From positions 1 to 20,395 of the forward strand of contig CALEZT010000051.1 in NCBI GenBank assembly GCA_937927975.1: a stretch of DNA of 20,395 nt. The letters run 5' to 3'. This DNA is from an uncultured Phycisphaerales bacterium (GTDB lineage: Bacteria > Planctomycetota > Phycisphaerae > Sedimentisphaerales > Anaerobacaceae). Positions 15,434 to 20,395 of the stretch are shown piece after piece (within the stretch, counting starts at the first letter, position 1; each line of letters starts with the position of its first letter). Both the position numbers and the translations under genes were made by a program. Below the pieces are notes generated by a model. It did no database searches. It was not told the DNA's origin and worked only from the letters and a program-made list of their open reading frames with translations.

Positions 15434-15453
15434 GAATTAAAGGTGTCAGGTAC
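15434..15453 (-). repeat. Right arm of 20-bp inverted repeat flanking the two-gene cassette
   Basis: GAATTAAAGGTGTCAGGTAC is the exact reverse complement of 12903-12922. It begins 18 bases after the stop codon of the 22-residue-repeat gene, so the two arms bracket the two genes and their promoter closely. Outer distance is 2551 bases. Confidence 0.85.
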
Positions 15454-15571
15454 ATTTTCTCAGCCGATCTGCGTAACTCCTTGTCCGAACAGAGCTTACC
15501 CGCAATCTTGATCTGACTATCTGTCGCTTGGAGTACCCTGCCGGCGGTTGCGGATCAGGAGCGGAATTCTC

Positions 15572-15629
15572 GCACAAAGCCACGGAGCCACAAAGGTCGG
15601 GATTCGGGCTCTTCTTCGTGGCTTTGTGC
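15572..15629. repeat. Palindromic intergenic repeat unit
   Basis: GCACAAAGCCACG (15572-15584) and its exact reverse complement CGTGGCTTTGTGC (15617-15629) form 13-bp arms around 32 bases. The wording CACAAAGCCACGGAGCCACAAAG is of a type I recall as widely dispersed in planctomycete and other environmental genomes. Confidence 0.7.
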
Positions 15630-15709
15630 CTTCGTGCGAGCCCCATTCGGGTCCATCGGTGTTTCCCAAGTCGTGGTCCGTGGCTCGTGTCTTGTGACCC
15701 GAAGAGATG

Positions 15710-15735
15710 CCCCTTCGACAGGCTCAGGGCAGGCT
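15710..15735. repeat. CCCTTCGACAGGCTCAGGG-type dispersed repeat
   Basis: The motif and its extension GCAGGCTC match a palindromic repeat common in environmental bacterial genomes. It is known for creating false protein tracts such as PEPVEG and FDRLRA when mis-translated. It lies in non-coding sequence here. Confidence 0.75.
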
Positions 15736-15921
15736 CTTCCGGGCGTACCACAGACAGCCTTCTCCGTGACCTCTGCGCCTCTGTGGTGAAGAATATCAAG
15801 ATTGTGTTCGATTATTGTGCAACATACACGCATTCAGAAGCGTCTTCTATAGGGTAAGGAACAGCGATGACGCCGCCGGGATCATTGGCTGACGAGGTTG
15901 TCATGTCCAAGGAGCGTGTTA

Positions 15922-15940
15922 TGCGAAACGAAGCCAATTC
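15922..15940 (+). repeat. Half copy of the GCGAAACGAAGCCAATT element
   Basis: TGCGAAACGAAGCCAATTC is identical to the left ends of the two complete elements at 16025 and 16162. No matching right arm is seen nearby, so this is a solo end. Confidence 0.75.
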
Positions 15941-16024
15941 GGAGGGAGATGCAAGTTTGAAGTGTCAAGTTTCAAGCAGGAAGAGCCAAGAGTCCGGCCT
16001 TCACGCTCGGCCGTGGGCCGTTCG

Positions 16025-16096
16025 TGCGAAACGAAGCCAATTAGCGGATCGCGAGACGGGACTCCCGGCACTGCGGGCGGAATTGGGTTCGTTTGT
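16025..16096. repeat. Inverted-repeat element, copy 1 (~72 bp)
   Basis: The left end TGCGAAACGAAGCCAATT (16025-16042) is followed by AGCGGATC. The right end AATTGGGTTCGTTTGT (16081-16096) is an imperfect reverse complement of the left. The layout matches the copy at 16162-16232. There is no coding capacity; it is MITE- or REP-like. Confidence 0.7.
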
Positions 16097-16161
16097 CAAA
16101 CTCAGTGGGGCATGCCGCCAGCGTGGCCTATCAGGCCACCATTCGCATCCGACGCCGATCA

Positions 16162-16232
16162 TGCGAAACGAAGCCAATTCGCGGATCGGGGATGCGACTT
16201 CGGACGCCGGGGCGGGAATTGGGTTCGTTTGT
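16162..16232. repeat. Inverted-repeat element, copy 2 (~71 bp)
   Basis: The left end TGCGAAACGAAGCCAATTC (16162-16180) runs into GCGGATC, as in copy 1. The right end GAATTGGGTTCGTTTGT (16216-16232) is identical to copy 1's right end. The centres of the two copies differ, which suggests selection on or mobilisation by the ends. Confidence 0.7.
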
Positions 16233-16256
16233 GCAAAGGGCGGGCCTGGGATGTGT

Positions 16257-16286
16257 TTGACGCGTCGGTCCATCGGGGGCTAGGAT
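16257..16286 (+). promoter_or_regulatory. Candidate promoter of the macrodomain gene
   Basis: TTGACG (16257-16262, 5/6) and TAGGAT (16281-16286, 4/6) are 18 bases apart, about 48 bases before ATG 16334. It begins 25 bases after the last repeat element. Confidence 0.4.
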
Positions 16287-16333
16287 GTGCGAGGGCCCGT
16301 CTCAGGGCGAAACCGTGTAGGGAGGATTCCGGT

Positions 16334-16864
16334 ATGGATGTAAAGATCGGGGATCGGGTGCTCGAACTCGTCGAGGGCGACATCACGGAGATGGACACCG
16401 ACGCGATCGTCAATGCGGCCAACGACCAGCTCATCCTGGGGGGCGGCGTGGCCGGCGCGATCCGCAGGAAAGGTGGCCCTGAGATCCAGGCCCAATGCGA
16501 CCGCATCGGCGGCACGTTCGTCGGCGGGGCCGTCATCACCACCGGCGGCCATCTCAAGGCCAGGCACGTGATCCACGCGGTCGGCCCGCGGATGGGCGAG
16601 GGCGACGAAGACCGCAAGCTCCGCGACGCCACTGTCAACTCGCTGAAGCTGGCCGATGAGCACGGCCTCAGGAGCCTTGCCTTCCCGGCGATCAGCACAG
16701 GCATCTTTGGGTTTCCCCTCGGCCGCTGCGCCCAGATCATGCTCAGCGCAGCCATCGAACACCTGCAGGGCAACACCAGCCTCGAACGCGTCGTCTTTTG
16801 CCTCTTCGGCCGCGACAGCTACGGGAGCTTCGCACGCGAACTCGAACGTCAAAATGCCCACTGA
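16334..16864 (+). CDS. Stand-alone macrodomain protein (ADP-ribose binding/deacylase type)
   Basis: The 176-residue protein starts at ATG 16334, with GGAGG (16321-16325) eight bases upstream. The open frame extends further upstream, but only through repeat sequence. It is a single macrodomain over its whole length: GDIT (15-18), VNAAN (26-30), the phosphate loop GGGVAGAI (36-43), then TTGGHLKARHVIHAVGP and FPAISTGIFGFPLGR. These match the YmdB/MacroD-like class, which binds ADP-ribose and removes O-acetyl- or protein-linked ADP-ribose. It should be cytoplasmic. No ADP-ribosyltransferase or NAD-consuming partner is next to it, and it lies between a repeat field and a phage-like module. Confidence 0.93.
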   Translation: MDVKIGDRVLELVEGDITEMDTDAIVNAANDQLILGGGVAGAIRRKGGPEIQAQCDRIGGTFVGGAVITTGGHLKARHVIHAVGPRMGEGDEDRKLRDATVNSLKLADEHGLRSLAFPAISTGIFGFPLGRCAQIMLSAAIEHLQGNTSLERVVFCLFGRDSYGSFARELERQNAH

Positions 16865-17050
16865 AGGACTTGCGTCGTTTTCGGTTGACTGGTTATCCCC
16901 AGCAAGATGGCGGCGGGTGCAAAGACGCAGTATCGCAACCACCGGATTCAAAGGGACTTACGGAACAATAGCCGACACCATTAGTTGGGAATCCTGAATT
17001 TCTTGCGTTTCATTCGCGCCAGAGCCAGCAAACCTAGATCAGCCACCAAG

Positions 17051-17082
17051 GGGCCGTCCGGAATCCGAGTTCCGGCCGGCCC
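17051..17082. other. GC-rich hairpin upstream of the glycosyltransferase-like gene
   Basis: GGGCCGTCCGGAA (17051-17063) pairs with TTCCGGCCGGCCC (17070-17082) over 13 positions with one mismatch and a six-base loop. No T-run follows. It could end transcription from the macrodomain gene or act in the leader of the gene at 17109. Confidence 0.5.
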
Positions 17083-17108
17083 TGCATTATGAGAAAGGAC
17101 AATTCGAA

Positions 17109-17849
17109 ATGACAAACGTGACGACCCCGCCCGAGGTAGCTATTTTGACGCCGGTTGACCCGAAGCACTACGTTTCGGCGAGCACGACCGAGTTTTTATG
17201 CGAGCAAGCAGCACGTGGCCGCAAATGGTACGCCCGCATCGGGTACGAATGTGCCTTTTCGCGAAACACGCTGGTCGACGAAATCTTGGAAAAGCGCGCC
17301 GACGTGACCCACGTCTTTCTCCTGGACAGCGACGTTGCTCCGCCGCACGATTGCATCGACCGGCTGCTTAGTCACAACACGGACATTATCGAAGCAGCCG
17401 TGCCGCTAAACCGTTACATCACGACGCCGGGCGGCCCCCCGGCCGGCGACGCGATGGCGGTGGAGTGGATGGCCTGGCGCGGCGGCGCGTTGATCCCATT
17501 CTGCGAGCTGCCGACCAGCGTGTTTCACACGGACGCGGTCGCGACGGCCGCGTTGCTGGTGAAGACCGATGTTTTTCGCCGATTGGCATGGCCGTGGTTT
17601 GTCACCACGTACGAGCGGGGCTGGCGCATCACGACCGACGATATGTTTTTTTCGAAGCTGGCCGTGGCCGCAGGTTTTGACCTATGGTGCGATGGGAGTG
17701 TCCGCTGCCATCACCACCGTGTGGAAGATCTACTACTGCACGCCCGAGGGCTTGAAGCCGTCCATGGTGAAGCAAAGCGGGTAATCGGACTTCTTCAGCA
17801 ATATCCAAACCGGACAGCAATCAACAAGCCTAGACTCCGGGACAAATAG
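17109..17849 (+). CDS. Phage-type GT-A glycosyltransferase-like protein
   Basis: The 246-residue protein starts at ATG 17109 with AAAGGA nearby. It shows the small GT-A layout: a start strand VAILTPVD (10-17), SRNTLVDEIL (51-60), the metal-binding DxD in VFLLDSDVAPPHDC (D73, D75), DIIEAAVPLNRY, then TAALLVKTDVF and an acidic pair (TTDDMFF) with a late GFDLWCDGSVRCHHHR. This pattern is common in small glycosyltransferase-like proteins of phages and mobile islands; donor and acceptor are unknown. Codon use is more mixed than in the chromosomal genes. It stands alone between two hairpins and just upstream of the replication module, so it may be the first gene of the element or a cargo gene. Confidence 0.7.
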   Translation: MTNVTTPPEVAILTPVDPKHYVSASTTEFLCEQAARGRKWYARIGYECAFSRNTLVDEILEKRADVTHVFLLDSDVAPPHDCIDRLLSHNTDIIEAAVPLNRYITTPGGPPAGDAMAVEWMAWRGGALIPFCELPTSVFHTDAVATAALLVKTDVFRRLAWPWFVTTYERGWRITTDDMFFSKLAVAAGFDLWCDGSVRCHHHRVEDLLLHARGLEAVHGEAKRVIGLLQQYPNRTAINKPRLRDK

Positions 17850-17870
17850 AGATAACATCCCCTGCATCCA

Positions 17871-17908
17871 GCGACCAGGACGACGGCAGGATCTTGTGTT
17901 CTGGTCGC
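17871..17908 (+). terminator. Hairpin after the glycosyltransferase-like gene
   Basis: GCGACCAGGAC (17871-17881) pairs with GTTCTGGTCGC (17898-17908) over 11 positions including one G-U, with a 16-base loop. No T-run follows directly. Its position 22 bases after the stop suggests a terminator or RNA-processing hairpin. Confidence 0.4.
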
Positions 17909-17997
17909 GAATGTCCCCCTGTCCCCACGATTCCGCCACAATTCTCAAAAAAATGTTCGCACCGAACCCCGTCTCTTAACCGTTGGAATCACAAGGG

Positions 17998-18028
17998 TTA
18001 CAAGTAGTATAAAACTGTACTATAGTAT
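17998..18028 (+). promoter_or_regulatory. AT-rich promoter/operator of the phage-like replication operon
   Basis: TTACAA (17998-18003) and TATAGT (18021-18026, 5/6) are 17 bases apart. The -10 box lies in the perfect palindrome TACTATAGTA (18018-18027). TAGTAT occurs twice, at 18005-18010 and 18023-18028. This arrangement suggests a regulated promoter whose operator overlaps the -10 box, perhaps bound by a small HTH product encoded just downstream. The surrounding 17.94-18.06 kb is much more AT-rich than the rest. Confidence 0.5.
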
Positions 18029-18135
18029 CAAGATCAACAACATCGTATTTTTTGTTTGCGTCGCGATGCGCGATCTGGTCTACTGCGAATACGTGATACG
18101 TCTAGGACCACCAAACGACAGATAGGAGAGTACTC

Positions 18136-18354
18136 ATGGTGCAGGCTGCATTGACGATTGGCGAGCTGGCTGAGAGGCTCGGCGCGAAGAAACACCAACT
18201 CAGATACGCGCTACTGACGCGCGAGATACGGCCGACGGCCCGAGCCGGCCGCGCCTGGATCTACAGCGAGGGTGACATCGAGCGGATTCGGGCGGCGCTG
18301 GCCGACATGGCGACGGGCTCAAAAAGGACGGGAAAGGCCACGAGACACGCATGA
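18136..18354 (+). CDS. Small MerR-like winged-helix DNA-binding protein
   Basis: The 72-residue protein starts at ATG 18136 with AGGAG (18124-18128) seven bases upstream. LTIGELAERLGAKKHQLRYALLTREIRP, then AWIYSEGDIERIRAAL, matches the MerR/excisionase type HTH: helix-turn-helix followed by a wing and a helix. It is too short for an effector domain. It could be an excisionase or a repressor/activator of the operator at 18018-18027. Its stop overlaps the next start (ATGA, 18351-18354), so the genes are translationally coupled. Confidence 0.8.
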   Translation: MVQAALTIGELAERLGAKKHQLRYALLTREIRPTARAGRAWIYSEGDIERIRAALADMATGSKRTGKATRHA

Positions 18355-18596
18355 ACGACCAGGTTGTGTCACTACCCCAATTGGCCGTCGGCGCCGAAGA
18401 GGCCGCCGCGATGCTGGGCATCTCCCGGACGTCCTTGCTCCGGGGCGACAAGAGCGGCGAGATCGGACCGACGAGCTACCGGATCGGCGGCCGCCGGTTG
18501 TGGGCCACCGAGGAGTTGGGGCAGTGGGTCCGCGCGGGCATGCCGCCGCGGGGGCGGTGGACCCAGATCTGGGCGACGATGCAGGGGGACAGATGA
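18351..18596 (+). CDS. Small HTH (AlpA/excisionase-type) DNA-binding protein
   Basis: The 81-residue protein overlaps the previous gene by ATGA. VGAEEAAAMLGISRTSLLRGDKSGEIGP followed by RIGGRRLWATEELGQWVRAG is the HTH_17/AlpA pattern used by excisionases and phage regulators. Its stop overlaps the next ATG at 18593 in the same way. A regulatory or excision role is inferred from size and place. Confidence 0.82.
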   Translation: MNDQVVSLPQLAVGAEEAAAMLGISRTSLLRGDKSGEIGPTSYRIGGRRLWATEELGQWVRAGMPPRGRWTQIWATMQGDR

Positions 18597-19414
18597 GCGA
18601 CGGCGGGACACGTCCGATCTGGGTGGATGCGATGCTGAGCCGAGACCTTACGCCGGTGGAATACCGGACGTGGTCGTACCTCTTCTGGCGCCAAGGCGAC
18701 AACACGCATGCCTGGCCGTCACAGGCCGCGATCGCGGGGGATCTGGGCTTGACGATAGACGGCGTCCGGAAGATCGTCGGACGGCTCGTGGACAAGGGAT
18801 GGCTCACCCTGCGGCAGACTGGCGGCGGCCGGGGGCACACAATCCAATACTCGGTGTGCAAACCCCAGACGGCCGTCTGGGGATCTGGCCCGAAACCCCA
18901 GACAGCGGTACAGGGTTTCGGCGGAGAAACCCCAGACAGCGAAACCCCCTTTCTCCAAGAAACCCCAGACAGCGGAGCCGAGAAACCCCAGACAGCGGAG
19001 CCGCGCCATAAAGGAAGAACACTTACAAGAACACATACAAAAGAAAAGAGTCTCTCGTCGGACGCCGTTCGTCTGGCAGAGTTGCTGCTCGATTTGATCG
19101 TCGCCCGGAAATCAGACTTCAAGCGCCCGAACCTCACGACATGGGCCCAGGAGATCGACCGCATGATCCGCCTGGACCACCGGACCCGCGAAAAGATCGA
19201 GGACATCATCCGGTGGTCCCAGCGGGACCCGTTCTGGTCGCTGAACATCCTCAGTCCATCCAAGCTGAGACAGAAGTTCGATCAACTCGAACTGAGAATG
19301 AAGGGATCAAACTATGGCCGACAAAAATCTACACCCCTCCGGGACGACATCGACTACGGATGCGATATGTACGACGTCCGCACCGGCGCCAAAGTGCCCG
19401 GTGTGCGGTGCTGA
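18593..19414 (+). CDS. Phage-type replication initiator (lambda O-like layout) with an internal iteron array
   Basis: The 273-residue protein starts at ATG 18593, overlapping the previous stop; the frame extends upstream only as a shadow of the HTH gene. Residues 15-75 form a winged helix (HTH_36-like): LTPVEYRTWSYLFWRQGDN, WPSQAAIAGDLGLTIDGVRK, IVGRLVDKGWL. Residues about 89-138 are a low-complexity linker (KPQTA, ETPDS, EKPQTAEP) encoded by the DNA repeats. Residues 150-255 form a C-terminal helical domain (RLAELLLDLIVAR, WAQEIDRMIRLDHRTREKIEDIIRWSQRDPFWSLNILSPSKLRQKF), typical of phage replisome organisers. Lambda O has the same layout: DNA-binding domain, origin inside the gene, and a domain that contacts the helicase loader. 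The last 101 bases overlap the loader gene in another frame. Confidence 0.85.
   Translation: MSDGGTRPIWVDAMLSRDLTPVEYRTWSYLFWRQGDNTHAWPSQAAIAGDLGLTIDGVRKIVGRLVDKGWLTLRQTGGGRGHTIQYSVCKPQTAVWGSGPKPQTAVQGFGGETPDSETPFLQETPDSGAEKPQTAEPRHKGRTLTRTHTKEKSLSSDAVRLAELLLDLIVARKSDFKRPNLTTWAQEIDRMIRLDHRTREKIEDIIRWSQRDPFWSLNILSPSKLRQKFDQLELRMKGSNYGRQKSTPLRDDIDYGCDMYDVRTGAKVPGVRC
18860..19003 (+). repeat. Five iterons inside the initiator gene (putative replication origin)
   Basis: The unit GAAACCCCAGACAGCGG or a close form begins at 18859 (CAAACCCCAGACGGCCG), 18892, 18926, 18959 and 18982. A partial GAAACCCC lies at 18941. Copies 4 and 5 extend identically to GAGCCG. Spacings are about 33, 34, 33 and 23 bases. 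The copies are read in at least two codon phases (KPQTA and ETPDS), so the DNA is what is kept. The best reading is binding sites for the initiator's own winged helix. Confidence 0.8.
18863..18882. repeat. Perfect 20-bp palindrome at the first iteron
   Basis: CCCCAGACGGCCGTCTGGGG equals its own reverse complement. It consists of an iteron core (CCCCAGAC), GGCC, and the inverted core, giving a head-to-head double site at the left edge of the array. Confidence 0.85.
19005..19052 (+). other. A-rich, T-poor stretch after the iterons (candidate unwinding element)
   Basis: Immediately after the last iteron comes CCATAAAGGAAGAACACTTA, then CAAGAACACATACAAAAGAA, a strongly A-rich, purine-rich stretch in an otherwise GC-rich gene. 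In lambda ori a similarly asymmetric A/T-rich stretch follows the iterons and melts first. It encodes the linker HKGRTLTRTHTKEKSL. Confidence 0.55.
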
Positions 19415-20087
19415 GATGGACGTCTTCCGAGGCCGGTTCGGCGAGGTATCGCACACGCACTGTACTCCATGCGGCCACCGGCGGACCATCCGCATGTTCC
19501 GTACCGCGGGGCGCGACCAGCGGCGTGAACGCTTGGCCGCGGTGATTCCGGTGCGATACCGGCGGGCCCGACTTTGCCACGTCGCGCGTCCTGTCCGCGA
19601 GCGGCTGCTGGCCGCGGTCGAGCACGACGGGGCCGTCCTGTTCGGGCCTCCGGGCGTTGGTAAGACGTACGCGGCCTGTGCCTTGGCTCGCTGGCTGATG
19701 TTCCGGCCCCGGCGACAACTGCACGTCGTCCGTGCCCGATGGGAGGACGTCCTATCGTCGATCCGGAGCACCTTCAACTGCGGCGAACAGACCGAGCAGA
19801 ACATCATCGAGCGGTACACCCGGGCTGATGCGATCGTGCTGGAGGATGTCGGAGTAGGTTCCGGGCCCGATAGTGTGGAGAGCCCGTTCGTGACCAAGAC
19901 CTTCATGTCGATCCTGGACGGCCGCGTCGAGGCATGCAGACCGACGTTCATCACCACCAACAAGCGCCCCATCGATCTGGCCAAGTCGTTCGACGCGCGG
20001 ATCGAAAGCCGGCTGAGGCTGCTGGATTGGATCGGCATCGGCGGCCGGGACCAGAGACGACTGGCGTCCGGAGGCGTCGGAAAATGA
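19314..20087 (+). CDS. DnaC-like helicase loader ATPase with N-terminal zinc finger
   Basis: The 257-residue protein starts at ATG 19314 with AAGGGA (19301-19306) upstream. It overlaps the initiator gene by 101 bases in another frame. A zinc finger is formed by C28/C31 (CPVCG) and C50/C53 (CTPCG). The AAA+ core has Walker A GPPGVGKT (111-118, K117), Walker B IVLEDVG (E177, D178), sensor-1 FITTNKRP and an arginine-bearing DARIESRLR. This is the DnaC/IstB family. Next to an O-like initiator it is most likely the loader that delivers the host replicative helicase to the origin, the role of lambda P or DnaC. No IstA transposase is present, so IstB is less likely. A later ATG at 19416 would lose half of the zinc finger. 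The stop overlaps the next start (ATGA, 20084-20087). Confidence 0.88.
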   Translation: MADKNLHPSGTTSTTDAICTTSAPAPKCPVCGAEMDVFRGRFGEVSHTHCTPCGHRRTIRMFRTAGRDQRRERLAAVIPVRYRRARLCHVARPVRERLLAAVEHDGAVLFGPPGVGKTYAACALARWLMFRPRRQLHVVRARWEDVLSSIRSTFNCGEQTEQNIIERYTRADAIVLEDVGVGSGPDSVESPFVTKTFMSILDGRVEACRPTFITTNKRPIDLAKSFDARIESRLRLLDWIGIGGRDQRRLASGGVGK

Positions 20088-20353
20088 CAGAGATTTCACC
20101 AAAACAGGTATCCGCTATCCAGGCCCTACTGGTCAGTCCGACTGTCCGAGAGGCGGCGCTCAAGGCGGGCGTTGTCGAGCGGACCTTGTACCGCTGGCTG
20201 AGAGAGAACACCGCATTCATCGAAGAGTACCGGCGCTGTCGGCGGCTGGCGTTCGAGCGGGCGGTGTCCAAGTTGGCGTCCTTGAGTGACGAAGCTGTCG
20301 AGTCGCTGCGCGAGATCATCGCGGACAAGTCGATCAGCACTCGCGACCGGCTC
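20084..20353 (+). CDS. HTH protein, possibly terminase small-subunit-like, truncated by adapter
   Basis: Ninety codons are visible from ATG 20084 before genuine sequence ends. SPKQVSAIQALLVSPTVREA, AALKAGVVERTLYRWLREN and FIEEYRRCRRLAFERAV form an N-terminal HTH with a following helix, ending in EIIADKSISTRDRL. This resembles the HTH proteins that phages carry near or as terminase small subunits (phBC6A51-type). Overlap with the loader stop shows it is part of the same operon. The frame continues into adapter bases (RSEEHTSELQS), which must be removed; the true C-terminus is missing. Confidence 0.75.
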
Positions 20354-20395
20354 AGATCGGAAGAGCACACGTCTGAACTCCAGTCACCGAATACG
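20354..20395 (+). other. Illumina adapter plus 8-base index (contamination)
   Basis: AGATCGGAAGAGCACACGTC continuing to CTCCAGTCAC at 20387 is the standard TruSeq/universal Illumina read-1 adapter. It is followed by CGAATACG (20388-20395), which fits an i7 index. The genomic sequence therefore ends at 20353. Minus-strand frames that start here (MCSSDL...) are artefacts. Confidence 0.98.

Larger units (their letters stand above)
15416..16333. other. Non-coding region packed with dispersed repeats
   Basis: No credible gene lies in this 918-base gap. The open frames present are made of repeat sequence. It holds the right arm of the 20-bp inverted repeat, a palindromic unit near 15572-15629, a widespread CCCTTCGACAGGCTCAGGG-type repeat, a CACAGAG-type repeat near 15761-15793, two copies of a ~72-bp inverted-repeat element with one half copy, and the macrodomain promoter. 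Confidence 0.75.

Noticed and set aside
15528..16283. Open frames of 109 and 138 codons in the repeat field
   Set aside because: They translate dispersed repeats (FDRLRAG, MRNEANS) and show no protein signature.
16985..17060. Minus-strand tail reading GLLALARMKRKKFRIPN, reminiscent of a surface-sorting C-terminus
   Set aside because: No supporting frame upstream and no start; probably chance in intergenic DNA.
17871..17908. Possible tRNA or small structured RNA at the hairpin
   Set aside because: Only one stem is present. There is no T-loop (GGTTCGAAT-type) or acceptor pairing. No tRNA was found elsewhere in the window.
18860..19003. CRISPR-like repeat spacing
   Set aside because: Units are 17 bp with 6-17 bp gaps inside an open coding frame, with related and not unique spacers; an iteron array fits better.
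19951..20370. Minus-strand frames starting at the right end (MCSSDL..., MLFRSEP...)
   Set aside because: Their first codons are Illumina adapter sequence.

Overview
The window looks like a metagenome-assembled contig end from a planctomycete-like Gram-negative bacterium, probably of the Phycisphaerae/Sedimentisphaerales type. This is inferred from two Tat-exported Gfo/Idh/MocA oxidoreductases, a secreted SUMF1-fold protein, an exported YtcJ-type amidohydrolase, a PEP-CTERM-like HAF-repeat protein, a Kdo transferase (so the cell makes LPS) and many dispersed intergenic repeats. No rRNA, tRNA or CRISPR array was found, so taxonomy rests on gene content only.

Layout. (1) Positions 1-8678 hold an exported catabolic or processing cluster. 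A 3'-truncated amidohydrolase (minus strand) is divergent from a Tat oxidoreductase, a SUMF1-fold protein and an unrecognised secreted protein. A tandem metallo-beta-lactamase-fold protein (minus) and a second Tat oxidoreductase follow, ending in a strong terminator. (2) Positions 8747-12516 hold a membrane protein fused to a spermidine-synthase-like domain, then waaA with a textbook sigma70-type promoter. (3) Positions 12517-15453 hold a remnant resembling a beta-galactosidase C-terminus. It is followed by a two-gene cassette bracketed by a perfect 20-bp inverted repeat about 2.55 kb apart. The cassette encodes a seven-repeat HAF protein with a PEP-CTERM-like tail and a membrane-anchored protein built from roughly a dozen 22-residue repeats. 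(4) Positions 15454-16333 are a non-coding graveyard of dispersed repeats, followed by a stand-alone macrodomain gene. (5) From about 17.1 kb to the end the content is phage-like: a small GT-A glycosyltransferase-like gene, an AT-rich promoter/operator region, two small HTH genes, a winged-helix replication initiator, a DnaC-like helicase loader and a truncated HTH gene. The last four junctions are coupled or overlapping.

The most interesting signal is inside the initiator gene. Five copies of a 17-bp element (GAAACCCCAGACAGCGG) sit in the interdomain linker and are read in different codon phases, so the DNA rather than the protein appears conserved. The first copy lies in a perfect 20-bp palindrome, and the array is followed at once by an A-rich, T-poor stretch. 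With the helicase loader next door, this reproduces the architecture of the lambda O-gene origin.

The final 42 bases (20354-20395) are Illumina adapter plus an 8-base index, not biology. The last gene is truncated there.
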